Origin: CAIUGU01 sp040080215
GTDB taxonomy: Bacteria; Pseudomonadota; Gammaproteobacteria; Steroidobacterales; Steroidobacteraceae
Reading direction: 5' to 3'
DNA length: 64,000 nt
NCBI GenBank assembly: GCA_040080215.1
Contig: JBEBIT010000001.1
Location: forward strand, 1-64,000
Shown here: positions 43,034-51,997 of the stretch, in pieces
How positions within the stretch are numbered: the stretch's first letter is position 1
Layout: each line of letters starts with the position of its first letter
The notes under the pieces: model-generated
The model's input: only the letters and a program-made list of their open reading frames with translations
Told to the model about the DNA's origin: nothing
Database searches by the model: none
Program-made: the position numbers and the translations under genes

Positions 43034-45442
43034 TCAGAGCTTGAAGTCGTAGCTGAAGCGCAGACCGATCTCGCGGGGACGGAGCACGTCTTCCATGTAG
43101 GAACGGACCTTCACGGGATCGCCGTTCTCGTCGGACACGGTCTGGATGAACTTCCGCGTGGAGCGCACGCCCGTCACGGCGTACTTGTTGAAAAGGTTCC
43201 GCGAGTACAGGCTCAGGCTCCATGCGTCGCCGCGCAGCGTGGCCGCGGCCTGGTGGACCGTGTAGCCGGGCAATGTCTCGCCGCCCTCACGCAGGCCGAC
43301 CTTCGTGATGATGTTGCCGACCATGGCGAGGCCGTAGTCGAAGTCCAGCGTCCAGTCCGAACCGAGCGGCATCTGGTAGTTGGCCTGGAACGTCGCCTGG
43401 TTTTCCGGTGAACCAGGGAGACGGTCGCCCGACCGACCATTGGTGAAGCCGCCCGCGAAGAAGCCGGGAGGACCGAGCGACGGCAGCAGCGACGGGGCGT
43501 CCGCCGACAACTCGGCCTTCGTGTGCGCATAACTGCCGCTGACAGTGAAGCGGTCCGAAAGCTTCGCGTTGAAGGACAGTTCGATGCCCTTCGATTCCGC
43601 GCCCTTGCCGTTCTTGGTGATCGGGGACGAGCCGATGAGGGTCGCGCTCGACAGCTGCGGATCGACCCAGTCGATGAAGTACACGGAGCCGTTGATCGTC
43701 AGCGTGTTGTTCAGCCACTGGCTGCGCAGCCCAAGCTCGTAGTTGTTCGTCTTGTCGGGGAAATACTCGAATTCGGCGGGGCTCGCACACACGGACTGGC
43801 TGGATCCCGTTCCCTGGCAGAGGTCGAGGCCGTTGCTGCTGCCGATGCGATAACCCTGGCTGAACGTCACGTAGCCCATCAGGTCGTTGGTGAATTCGTA
43901 GCGGGTGTTGAGCTTGTAGAGCACGCCGCTGTCATTCTGCCCGCTCGGATTCAGGTCGACGTTGATTTCGTCGGGAGCAGAATTGCCGAGCAGGGTATTG
44001 AGCAACGGGAAGTCGGCACCGCTCGCCGCCGCGTAGTTGTACTTGTACAAGCGGGTACCGGCCGTGACCTGCCACTTGTCGGTAAATTCGTAGCTGACTT
44101 CGCCGTAGAGCGCTTTTTCCGTCAGGTCTTCCGAGGACGGAGCAATGTACTCGATCGCATCAGGCCGGCTGATGCCGAGGTAGGCATCGTAGTTCGGCGT
44201 GAACTCCATGCTGAGCAAGTCACCATGCAGCTTGTTGTAGAACAGGCCGCCGATCCAGTTGAACGGGCCATCCGACTTCGAGACCAGCCGCAGCTCCTGG
44301 TTGAAGGTATCTTCGCTCCTGAGGTCACGCGTGAAGGCCGAGAAGGAAGGGAAGGCCTCGTAGCTGTAGTCGAGCGTGATCAGGAGGTCCGTCTGGTCGC
44401 GACTGCCGATGTCCTTGTACCGCGACTTCGCGGTGGCGGAAGTCAGTTCCGCGAAGCCGAGGTCGGCCGTGATCTCGAGCGCGGTGAGGCGGTTGACGCG
44501 CTTGTTCGGTTCCAGATAGCGGTTTGCAGACTCGTAGCGGCCTGTGCCGAAGGCAGCGACCGAGTTGCCGTTGCGACCGCCAGAATCCATGGTCTGGAAG
44601 TAGTGCGTGAAATTGATGTCGAGGCCCGGCATCGGCTGGCCGCGCAGCGCCACGCGCCCGGACGTCGTCTCGGTGTAGTTCGTGTCGTTCTTGCGGACCA
44701 GGTTCGCCGCCACCGCCGACGCGCTCGCGAAATTGGGCTGCGGATTGGATACACCCGGGCGCCTCACGAGGAACGGCTGGTCGATGTAGCCGGGATCGTC
44801 CGTGTAATCAAGCGACGCACGGAAGGCGAGGATGTCGCTGAGCGGCATGTTGAAGGTGAAGCCACCCTTCTTTCCCCAGTCATCACTCTGCGACAGGCTG
44901 TAGCCTGCGCCGCGCAGCGTCAGCGTCGTGGCGTCGAGCTGCGGGCGGTTCGGGATGTAGCGGATCGCGCCACCCATGGTGCCAGACCCATAGAGCGTCC
45001 CCTGCGGCCCGAGAAGCACTTCGACTCGCTGCATGTCCTCGAGACTAAGGTCGATGTAGAGCGGAATCTCGCCGACATAGGTGGCTACGATATCGCCACT
45101 GCCGTTGCCGGCACTGTCCTGGGCACCGACGTTGCTGACGTTGAGACCGCGGACGATGATCTGGTTGGAGGTCCGCTTGCCCTGGTCGATGACGTACAGG
45201 CCGGGGACTGCACGTCCGAGGTTTGCGAGATCGGTGATGCCCTGCTGCTGAAGCTGCTCGCCGCTCAGGGCGGCGATGTTGAGTGGAACATCCTGGATGT
45301 CTTCGGCGCGACGCGTCGCCGTCACGATGATCTCGGCGATTTCGTCGGTGGGTTGCGCTGCCTGGACGGAACCGGCTGCGAGCACTGCTGAAATCGCGGC
45401 GGCCAGCCGGTTGGCGCCGGCGCGCTGGGACAGGGAATCCAT
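43034..45442 (-). CDS. TonB-dependent outer-membrane receptor
   Basis: An 802-residue receptor. A signal peptide ends near AAGSVQA. A TonB-box-like EIIVTATRR is followed by the plug domain (DVPLNIAALSGEQLQQ, GAIRYIPNRPQLD) and a 22-strand barrel ending in the aromatic-type terminal strand LRFSYDFKL. It takes up a large or scarce ligand powered by TonB. The ligand is unknown, but the neighbouring esterases suggest a phenolic or glycoside compound. The ATG has GAGG 6 bases upstream; four codons more are possible. A sigma-54-type promoter lies about 85 bases upstream. Confidence 0.9.
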   Translation of the reverse strand: MDSLSQRAGANRLAAAISAVLAAGSVQAAQPTDEIAEIIVTATRRAEDIQDVPLNIAALSGEQLQQQGITDLANLGRAVPGLYVIDQGKRTSNQIIVRGLNVSNVGAQDSAGNGSGDIVATYVGEIPLYIDLSLEDMQRVEVLLGPQGTLYGSGTMGGAIRYIPNRPQLDATTLTLRGAGYSLSQSDDWGKKGGFTFNMPLSDILAFRASLDYTDDPGYIDQPFLVRRPGVSNPQPNFASASAVAANLVRKNDTNYTETTSGRVALRGQPMPGLDINFTHYFQTMDSGGRNGNSVAAFGTGRYESANRYLEPNKRVNRLTALEITADLGFAELTSATAKSRYKDIGSRDQTDLLITLDYSYEAFPSFSAFTRDLRSEDTFNQELRLVSKSDGPFNWIGGLFYNKLHGDLLSMEFTPNYDAYLGISRPDAIEYIAPSSEDLTEKALYGEVSYEFTDKWQVTAGTRLYKYNYAAASGADFPLLNTLLGNSAPDEINVDLNPSGQNDSGVLYKLNTRYEFTNDLMGYVTFSQGYRIGSSNGLDLCQGTGSSQSVCASPAEFEYFPDKTNNYELGLRSQWLNNTLTINGSVYFIDWVDPQLSSATLIGSSPITKNGKGAESKGIELSFNAKLSDRFTVSGSYAHTKAELSADAPSLLPSLGPPGFFAGGFTNGRSGDRLPGSPENQATFQANYQMPLGSDWTLDFDYGLAMVGNIITKVGLREGGETLPGYTVHQAAATLRGDAWSLSLYSRNLFNKYAVTGVRSTRKFIQTVSDENGDPVKVRSYMEDVLRPREIGLRFSYDFKL

Positions 45443-45763
45443 AGAAGGCCTCACTCAATGTTGGTCGGATGGAGGAATGGCACTGCCAAACCGTTGACGC
45501 GGCGACCTGCCTCGCCCAAACCGGTGCAAGTGATATGCCATAACGCCAGTAGCCAGAGAATGCCAGTGTTTGCGTGCCTAGCAAAGGTGCATAGGTCTCT
45601 GTTCCTGCTCTAAATTGACCCGCGGGGCCGGGCAAACGCCTCCCCTGGGAGCATCAGGACAGACCTCGCTCAAGGGAGCGCAGCCAAAGACACCCTTAGC
45701 CGTACCTTCGCAGGAGGAGGGGTCCGTGGATTCGGAGGCCCGCCCGTGACCTGAATCCGGACG
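45443..45763. other. 321-base intergenic region upstream of the receptor gene
   Basis: It holds the sigma-54-like site (45525-45540) described separately. At about 45723-45762 GTCCG-tg-GATTC faces GAATCCGGAC, a possible hairpin just beyond the end of the substrate-binding-protein gene. It has no T tract, so a terminator role is doubtful. No coding frame was recognised. Confidence 0.4.
45525..45540 (-). promoter_or_regulatory. Sigma-54-type -24/-12 promoter candidate
   Basis: The minus strand reads TGGCATATCACTTGCA. GG and GC are exactly 12 bases apart, and TGGCA and TTGCA match the conserved halves of the sigma-54 consensus. It points towards the TonB-dependent receptor, leaving a leader of about 70 bases. 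No enhancer-binding activator gene is adjacent, so this is a sequence match only. Confidence 0.5.
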
Positions 45764-46513
45764 CTACTTTGCTATTCCCTGGGCGCTAAAGAGGGTCTCT
45801 GACGCTGGGCTCTGCAGATAGCGGAGAAAGGCCGCAGCCACGTCCGGGGTGGGCGCCTGCCGCATCTGGGCAATGGTGTACGTAGTGTAGTTCTGCAGCT
45901 CGGCGGGTAGCGGTCCGACAAGGACGACTCCCTCCTCCCGGGCCGAGGCGATCTCGGTCAGCGCGCCGAAGGCGAGGCCTTTCCCCGCCGTCGTTGCCAG
46001 GCGATGCATGGCCTCAGAGCCACGGTCCTCGCGAAAGAACCGCGACTCGATCTGCTCGAAAAGGCCCAGTTTCTTGATCAGCCCCTCCGCATATACGCCC
46101 GTGGACCCGCGACTGACGAAGACATGGTCCGCAGCCAGGACGGCGCGCTTCACGTCATCCACCGTGGCAATAGACGGTGGGCGGGTGCCCTGCCTCACCG
46201 CAATACCAACGCCGACCCGCCCGAGGGTAACGGCGCCACCGACCAGCACGCCGGACTCCGTCTGTTCCAGGATGGTGGCAGGGGTGGCGACCGCCAGATC
46301 CCAGACCTCGCGCGCCTCGAGACGCAGCTTGACCTCGGGTGCCGTCTGGAACGTGATCCGGATGTCGTGGCCCGTGTCCTTCCGGAACTGCTCCGCCGCG
46401 GCGCGAATGCCGGGTTCGACTGCACCGGTACTGAGTACCGTGAGGGTCGCTGCCGTTGCCATCTGGCCGGACAACAACAGGGCACCCGCCAGGAGAATTC
46501 TGCGATGGATCAT
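45764..46513 (-). CDS. Periplasmic substrate-binding protein, ModA-like
   Basis: A 249-residue exported binding protein. Signal peptide covers about 1-22 (LLLSGQMATAA). The fold is that of molybdate-type type-2 binding proteins, with LTVLSTGAVEPGIRAAAEQF at the start and VSRGSTGVYAEGL near the middle. No ABC permease or ATPase gene lies nearby, so this is an orphan. The specificity cannot be assigned to molybdate, and an organic-anion role is as likely. Divergent from the FAH-family gene. The ATG is preceded by GAGG at a slightly long distance. Confidence 0.72.
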   Translation of the reverse strand: MIHRRILLAGALLLSGQMATAATLTVLSTGAVEPGIRAAAEQFRKDTGHDIRITFQTAPEVKLRLEAREVWDLAVATPATILEQTESGVLVGGAVTLGRVGVGIAVRQGTRPPSIATVDDVKRAVLAADHVFVSRGSTGVYAEGLIKKLGLFEQIESRFFREDRGSEAMHRLATTAGKGLAFGALTEIASAREEGVVLVGPLPAELQNYTTYTIAQMRQAPTPDVAAAFLRYLQSPASETLFSAQGIAK

Positions 46514-46615
46514 GAACGCGCACCTCGACGACTGCCTGCATCCCATGTTGCTGCCCGTGGCTTTCTGCCCGCAACCCGATTACTTTACAGCCGTCCGCAT
46601 CCATGGGGTTCCGTC

Positions 46616-47755
46616 ATGACAAAGATTTCGCTGCGCTCGCGTGCCTTCCAGCTTGGGCGAGTCCTGCTGGCCTGCAGTATCGGACTCGGTTCAGCCGCTG
46701 CTGTACAAGCCGCCGCACCCGCCCCAATCCAGCCTGCCTTCAAGCTGGGAACGTTCGAAAACCAGGGCAAGACATTCGTCGGCCTCGTGCTCAAGGACTC
46801 GGTGGTCGTTGATTTCGCCGCGGCCCACGCCGCCATCCGCACGCCCGCCTCGTCGATCGTCGCGCCCACGGACATGAAGGATCTCATCGCCCGCTACGAC
46901 GCAGGTGTCCGCGAACGCATCCTGCAGGTCGTTGCGCTGGTGAACTCGACACCCGCGACGCAGCGCTTGCCGTACGTGTATCAATTGAAGGACGTGCGCG
47001 TGCGTCCGCCCATCACGAATCCCGGCAAGCTGCTGAACGTGGCCGTGAACTACCGCGATCACGACACCGAAATGCGTGGCGTGCGCGACATGGGCGTGCC
47101 CTTGAACAACGGTCCCGGTGCTCCCCCTCCCGGCACGAAGAGCGCGACGGCCATCTGGGAACGCGCACCGGACGACAAGCGCTGGAATCCGTACATGTTC
47201 CTCAAGGCGCCCTCCGCCATCATCGCCGACGGCGAAACCATCCTGTTGCCGCCGGGCCGCAAGATGGTGGACTGGGAATGCGAGATGGGCGTTGTCATCG
47301 GCAAGACCGCGAGCCGTGTTCCGCTGGCCCAGGCCGCCAACCATATCTTCGGCTATACCCTCGAGAACGACGTGTCCGATCGCGAGGGGCGCGGCGACAC
47401 GCGCTATGGGTCGGACTGGATGATGGGCAAGTCGCACGACACCTTTGCGCCGATGGGCCCGTTCATCGTGCCGAAGGAATTCGTGCCGAACCCGCAGAAC
47501 CTCACCATCCGCTTCTCGCTGAACGGCCAGGTGATGCAGGAGGACAATTCCTCGCTGATGATCCACGACGTGTTCGAGCAGATCGTCTACGCGTCGAACA
47601 TCATGACGCTGCAGATCGGGGACGTGATTGCCACCGGCACGCCTGGCGGCGTGGGCAACGCGCGCAAGCCGCCGATCTTCTTCAAGGACGGTGACGTATC
47701 CGTCTGCACCTATGAAGGCATCGGGACGCTGACGAATCCGGTGAAGGCGCTGTAG
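46616..47755 (+). CDS. Exported fumarylacetoacetate hydrolase-family protein
   Basis: A 379-residue enzyme of the FAH superfamily. It shows the motif KLLNVAVNYRDHDTEM, metal ligands in MVDWECEMGVVIG (Glu-x-Glu) and in ENDVSDREGRG (Asp), and the terminal VCTYEGIGTLTNPV. FAH-type enzymes are hydrolases, decarboxylases or isomerases of 2,4-diketo acids from aromatic breakdown. Unusually, it starts with a basic segment and hydrophobic core ending VQA (about residue 32), a typical signal peptide. It therefore appears to be periplasmic. The ATG was chosen so that this peptide is complete. Confidence 0.85.
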   Translation: MTKISLRSRAFQLGRVLLACSIGLGSAAAVQAAAPAPIQPAFKLGTFENQGKTFVGLVLKDSVVVDFAAAHAAIRTPASSIVAPTDMKDLIARYDAGVRERILQVVALVNSTPATQRLPYVYQLKDVRVRPPITNPGKLLNVAVNYRDHDTEMRGVRDMGVPLNNGPGAPPPGTKSATAIWERAPDDKRWNPYMFLKAPSAIIADGETILLPPGRKMVDWECEMGVVIGKTASRVPLAQAANHIFGYTLENDVSDREGRGDTRYGSDWMMGKSHDTFAPMGPFIVPKEFVPNPQNLTIRFSLNGQVMQEDNSSLMIHDVFEQIVYASNIMTLQIGDVIATGTPGGVGNARKPPIFFKDGDVSVCTYEGIGTLTNPVKAL

Positions 47756-47779
47756 CAGTAGCGGGTAATCGCGGCCGGG

Positions 47780-48091
47780 CTACTCGGTCGCGATCACGAT
47801 CGCCTGGGCGTTGGGCGCGTTCAGCGTAATCGCGTCCAGTATCGCGTCGATCATCGGTTCCCTGGTCGCGTGGCGCTTGCCGTCGTCCGTGGTCAGCGTG
47901 ACGGTGAGGTCATGCAGCTGAACGACGGCCAGCACACGACCTGATCGCAGCAGCGCGATGGCCTGATTCCAGTCGATGCGCTCTGCCGCTGCCGACGGCG
48001 AAGCGACATCCGGTGGTGCGTAAGACACGGCCGCAGTGCACGCCGCCAACATCACGAGCCCCGCCGCCATGGCGAGCCGCTTTCGCCTCAT
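47780..48091 (-). CDS. Hypothetical small lipoprotein
   Basis: A 103-residue protein with a type II signal peptide: basic start MRRKRLAMAAG and the lipobox LAAC at about residues 15-18. The mature part is short with mixed alpha/beta pattern (DWNQAIALLRSGRVLAVVQL; LTTDDGKRHATREPMIDAIL). I do not recognise the family. It overlaps the start of its position partner, the VIT-type transporter gene, by four bases, so the two are coupled. Confidence 0.6.
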   Translation of the reverse strand: MRRKRLAMAAGLVMLAACTAAVSYAPPDVASPSAAAERIDWNQAIALLRSGRVLAVVQLHDLTVTLTTDDGKRHATREPMIDAILDAITLNAPNAQAIVIATE

Positions 48092-48777
48092 GCAACGGCC
48101 CCGAAGAGACGTCCCACACCCGCAGTCACGGCCATCGCGACCAGTCCCCAGAACGTCACGCGCAGGATGCCCTTGCCCATCGGTGCTCCGCCGGTGCGCG
48201 CGGCGAGTCCACCCAGTATCGTGAGCAGGACGAGCACGATGATCGCGATGCCGGGCAGCAGATAGGCGACCGGCAACAGCATCACGGCGATCAGCGGCAG
48301 GATCGCACCCGTCGCGAACGTGGCGGCAGATGCAAGGGCGGCCTGCAACGGGCGCGCCATCGTGATGTCGGACATGCCGAGTTCATCGCGCGCATGCGCA
48401 CCCAGGGCATCCTTCGCCATCATCTGCGTAGCCACCTGTTCGGCAAGCCCGGGTTCCACTCCCCGGCTCACGTAGATATTGGCGAGTTCCGCATGCTCGG
48501 ACTCGGGATCCGTGGCGAGCTCGTTGCGCTCACGCGCCAGGTCCGCCTGTTCCGTGTCGGATTGCGAACTGACGGAAACGTACTCGCCTGCCGCCATGGA
48601 CAGTGCGCCGGCAACCAGCCCCGCCACACCCGCTACCATCACCTCGGACCGCGTCGCCGCCGAGGCCGCAACGCCGACGACCAGGCTGGCTGTGGAGATC
48701 AACCCATCGTTCGCGCCCAATACGGCTGCGCGCAACCAGCCGATGCGCGAGGCGCGGTGCAGTTCTCGATGTCTCAT
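48088..48777 (-). CDS. VIT/CCC1-family divalent metal transporter
   Basis: A 229-residue membrane protein with five hydrophobic helices. Its conserved first-helix motif is WLRAAVLGANDGLISTASLVVGV, and a cytoplasmic acidic helical segment (about 85-125: TEQADLARERNELATDPESE) follows. Members export iron or manganese from the cytoplasm. It lies 118 bases downstream of trxC on the same strand and may belong to the sulfide-related run, but a separate promoter is possible. Confidence 0.85.
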   Translation of the reverse strand: MRHRELHRASRIGWLRAAVLGANDGLISTASLVVGVAASAATRSEVMVAGVAGLVAGALSMAAGEYVSVSSQSDTEQADLARERNELATDPESEHAELANIYVSRGVEPGLAEQVATQMMAKDALGAHARDELGMSDITMARPLQAALASAATFATGAILPLIAVMLLPVAYLLPGIAIIVLVLLTILGGLAARTGGAPMGKGILRVTFWGLVAMAVTAGVGRLFGAVA

Positions 48778-48895
48778 GGGGATAGGGATCCGGGCTCAAG
48801 CCTTGAGGCAGGCAGTTTTGACTTTCCAGCGCCGGCTGTCCACAAGGAGTTGTCCTCGGGCGCATCGACCTGCCACGTAACCGACGACGTTGGCG

Positions 48896-49348
48896 TCAAC
48901 GCAGGGAGAGCGCCTGCCTTGCCCAAGCGAGCAACGCTTCAAGCGCCATGGCACCGGACTGGCGCCCGATCTCGCGACCCCCGCGGAAGGCAATCAAGGT
49001 CGGGATACTGCGAATCGCATACCGGCCAGCGATGGCAGGTTCGGCTTCGGTATCCACCTTGGCGAGGCGCACGCGAGGCTCAAGTCGCTTCGCTGCCTCC
49101 GCAAAGGCCGGTGCCATCATGTGGCAGGGGCCGCACCATTCCGCCCAGAAATCGACGATCAGCGGAATCTCGCTGCGTGTCAGTTGCCTGTCAAACGTCG
49201 CGGACCCGAGCGCGACGGGCTTGCCCTGGAACAAGGGTTCCTTGCACTTGGCACAGCGGGGAGCGTCGGCGAGCCGGCTCTCCGGTACGCGGTTGACCGC
49301 ACTGCAGGCGGGACAGACGATATGCAGGGATGGGGTAACTGATTCCAT
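48896..49348 (-). CDS. trxC: Thioredoxin 2
   Basis: A 150-residue thiol-disulfide reductase. The N-terminal zinc finger has CPAC (C12, C15) and CAKC (C32, C35); the active site is WCGPC (C72, C75). These two features define TrxC rather than TrxA. It lies 46 bases downstream of the TolC-type gene in the sulfide/RND run. Reduction of persulfides by thioredoxin would fit that place, but this is inference. Confidence 0.93.
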   Translation of the reverse strand: MESVTPSLHIVCPACSAVNRVPESRLADAPRCAKCKEPLFQGKPVALGSATFDRQLTRSEIPLIVDFWAEWCGPCHMMAPAFAEAAKRLEPRVRLAKVDTEAEPAIAGRYAIRSIPTLIAFRGGREIGRQSGAMALEALLAWARQALSLR

Positions 49349-49394
49349 GAGGACAGTTTTGTCATCGCGGACCGCGATTTCAACCCCCGCCTGC

Positions 49395-50711
49395 TTACAA
49401 CCTGCCGATCGTCCTGGCCAGGCGCAATTGGGCGACGCTCACGTCCAGCTGCGCGTTCTCGCGATTGCCGAGGCTTTGCACGCGCAGCGCTTCAGCTTCA
49501 AGGACGCGCGTGCTATTGACGAGTCCCGCCGCGTACTGCTGACCGGCAATGCGCAGGTTCTCCTCCGCCTGCTCCACGGCGCCTCGCGCAACTTCCGTGC
49601 GGGCCCGGGCCTCCTGCAGCGTGAACCACGACTGCCTCACTTCGAGCGCAATCAGCGAGCGCAGGTCATTCAAACGCTGCTCGGTTGCCCGCTGCGTCTG
49701 GCGCAGGCTGGCACTGCGGCTGCGCACCTGGCCGCCATCGAACAGCGCCCATTTGACTCCGACACCCGCCATCGCAAACGTATCCCGGTCGAGGGCCTGA
49801 TTCTCGAGGTACTGATAGCCTCCGGTAAGGCTCACCTGCGGTGCCAACCGCGCCCGCTCGGCGTCGGAAGCATGGCCCAATGCTTCGCCCTGCGCAGTGA
49901 GTGCTGCGAGTTCATGGCGGTTCTGCAGCGCTTCCTGCTCGAGCGCCGCAACCTGCGCACTACCCACGTCGGCAATGACCGTCGAAGCGATCGGTGCCAG
50001 CGTGAACTCCCGATCGAGCGGCAACCCGATCCGGCGGTTGTAGGCCGCCTTCGCCAGTTCGAATGCATTCGCGGCCTGCAAGCGACCCTGTTCGGCATTG
50101 GCCCGCGCCACCTGGGCAGAGAGCAGGTCGTTGCGGGGCACGACTTCGCGCGTGAACATCGCCGCGACGTCCCCCACGTACTTCGTGAGGCTGTCGACAC
50201 TGCTCTGCGCGATTGCCAGAGCGCGCTCCGCCCTCTGCACCGCGACGTAGCTTTCCGCAACTGCCAGCCGCAAGTCCGCCCGCGCGCGCTCGGCGTCGGC
50301 GGACCGCGCCGTGCCGCCCGCTTCGGCCGCGGCGATCTGGCTCGAAATTCGTCCGCCGGTATACAAGGGCACATCGACGCTGACCCCTGCCGTCACGAAG
50401 TTGTCGTGACTGAAGACCTCGGGTAGCTGGAACGGCAGCGCGGTGTTGCCAAAGCTGAAGGCAGGAGCATCCTGCATCTGAGTGAAGGTGCCGCTCGCCA
50501 TCAGCGTGGGCCAACGCTCACCCTTGGCGGCCCGCACGTTGAGCCGTGCGGCCTCCGCATCGCTCTGCGCGGCCGCGAGCCCAAGGTCGTTGCCTTGTGC
50601 CAGCACCCAGGCTTCGTCGAGCGTCTCGGCTCTCGCAGCGAAGGAAGCCGGCATCACGCTTGCTGCGAGCGTCAACAGTGCAACGTGTCGCAACAAGTAG
50701 CGGCTGGTCAT
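49395..50711 (-). CDS. TolC-family outer-membrane channel
   Basis: A 438-residue outer-membrane efflux protein. A signal peptide ends near ASFAARA. Two repeated OEP halves follow, each with long coiled-coil helices (AEAARLNVRAAKGERWPTLM; QAEENLRIAGQQYAAGLVNS). It provides the exit duct for the RND pump encoded two genes upstream. The ATG overlaps the stop of the SQR gene (ATGA), so the duct and the SQR are translationally coupled. Confidence 0.9.
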   Translation of the reverse strand: MTSRYLLRHVALLTLAASVMPASFAARAETLDEAWVLAQGNDLGLAAAQSDAEAARLNVRAAKGERWPTLMASGTFTQMQDAPAFSFGNTALPFQLPEVFSHDNFVTAGVSVDVPLYTGGRISSQIAAAEAGGTARSADAERARADLRLAVAESYVAVQRAERALAIAQSSVDSLTKYVGDVAAMFTREVVPRNDLLSAQVARANAEQGRLQAANAFELAKAAYNRRIGLPLDREFTLAPIASTVIADVGSAQVAALEQEALQNRHELAALTAQGEALGHASDAERARLAPQVSLTGGYQYLENQALDRDTFAMAGVGVKWALFDGGQVRSRSASLRQTQRATEQRLNDLRSLIALEVRQSWFTLQEARARTEVARGAVEQAEENLRIAGQQYAAGLVNSTRVLEAEALRVQSLGNRENAQLDVSVAQLRLARTIGRL

Positions 50712-51976
50712 TTGAGCAGCTCGATGCCGAGGGCCTTGAGGACGTACTTCTCGTAGACCGGGATGGTTTCGCCGGTGCGGATCTTGTGCAGGAAGTACTT
50801 CTCGAAGGCGATCTTCGCCAGGTGCACCCATTTGCCCTCCTTCGCCCAGGTGACGTTGCGCGGTGGAATCTGCGGCAGCGCCACGAAGGCTGCGCCGGTG
50901 TCGCCGAAATCGGCCAGACAAATTGCGTTCCACGTGGCTCGTGAGTCCGCCGGCTTGCCTGCAATCTCGGCAGCGATGTTGTGGGCGAGCGCAGTCGCCA
51001 TCGATTCGATCATGTAGCCCGTCTTAGGCGCGCCCGTCGGCACGGCAGTCGGCTCGACCGGCGGGATGGCGACGCACACGCCGGCGGAGAAGATGTTCTT
51101 GTACTTCGGACTGCGCTGGTGCGCGTCGATCAGCACGAAGCCGCGGGGATTGCAGAGGCCGGGGACGGCGGCGACCGGCTCCACACCTTTGAACGCGGGC
51201 AGGATCATGCTGTAGGCAAACGGCAGCTGATGCTCCTTTTTGACCGCGCCATCTTCACCGAGCTCGGTGACATTCACCTTTCCGGCTTCAACGGAAGTGA
51301 CCTTGGCGTTCGTAATCCACTTGATGTGCCGCTGGCGCATCTCGCTTTCCATCAGGCCCTTGCTGTCACCGACGCCACCCAGGCCCAGATGCCCGATGTA
51401 GGGTTCGCTGGTGACGTAGGTCATCGGCACCCGATCACGCAGCTTCCGCTTGCGCAGGTCGGCATCGAGGATCATCGCGAACTCGTAGGCCGGTCCGAAG
51501 CAGCTCGCCATCGGGGCCGCACCGATCACGATCGGGCCGGGGTTCTTCAGGAATTCCTGGTAGCGATCCCATGCGGTTGCAGCGTGGTCATGGGTGCACA
51601 CGGACTGCGTGAAGGCGTCGGGGCCGAGTCCCGGTACTTCCTCGAAGGCGAGTCTCGGGCCCGTCGCGATGACGAGGTAGTCGTAGTGGAGCACGGTGCC
51701 ATCCGCAAGGGTGACCGAAGAGGCCTCGGCGTCGATGGCGGTGGCCTTCTGCGGATGCCAGGCGATGTCCTTCTTCGCGAGCGGGCCCGCGAGTTCCTGG
51801 CGTGTCTCCTCGCGGGTTCGCCAACCGACGGCCATCCAGGGGTTGGACGGCGTGAACTCGAAGTACGGGCTGGTACCTACGAGCGTGATCCGGTGTTCCT
51901 TGCCCAGCAGCTTGCGCAGTTCATAGGCACTGGGCACGCCGCCGACGCCGGCTCCGAGAATGACGATATGGGCCAT
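50708..51976 (-). CDS. sqr: Sulfide:quinone oxidoreductase
   Basis: A 422-residue FAD enzyme that oxidises sulfide to sulfane sulfur and passes electrons to quinone at the membrane. The N-terminal FAD motif is ILGAGVGGVPSAYEL. The three redox cysteines known for this family are present at C127 (SVCTHDHA), C159 (ASCFGPAYEF) and C353 (AICLADFGD). VPTGAPKTGYMIES and WVHLAKIAFEKYF match the acidophile enzyme closely (recalled from family knowledge). All features support a working type I-like SQR. It overlaps the TolC gene and follows the RND gene by 21 bases. Confidence 0.92.
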   Translation of the reverse strand: MAHIVILGAGVGGVPSAYELRKLLGKEHRITLVGTSPYFEFTPSNPWMAVGWRTREETRQELAGPLAKKDIAWHPQKATAIDAEASSVTLADGTVLHYDYLVIATGPRLAFEEVPGLGPDAFTQSVCTHDHAATAWDRYQEFLKNPGPIVIGAAPMASCFGPAYEFAMILDADLRKRKLRDRVPMTYVTSEPYIGHLGLGGVGDSKGLMESEMRQRHIKWITNAKVTSVEAGKVNVTELGEDGAVKKEHQLPFAYSMILPAFKGVEPVAAVPGLCNPRGFVLIDAHQRSPKYKNIFSAGVCVAIPPVEPTAVPTGAPKTGYMIESMATALAHNIAAEIAGKPADSRATWNAICLADFGDTGAAFVALPQIPPRNVTWAKEGKWVHLAKIAFEKYFLHKIRTGETIPVYEKYVLKALGIELLK

Positions 51977-51997
51977 GACTGACTCCTTGTGGCTGCC

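Noticed and set aside
45723..45762. Terminator for the ModA-like gene
   Set aside because: A 10-bp stem with a two-base bulge can form, but there is no T tract on the minus strand.
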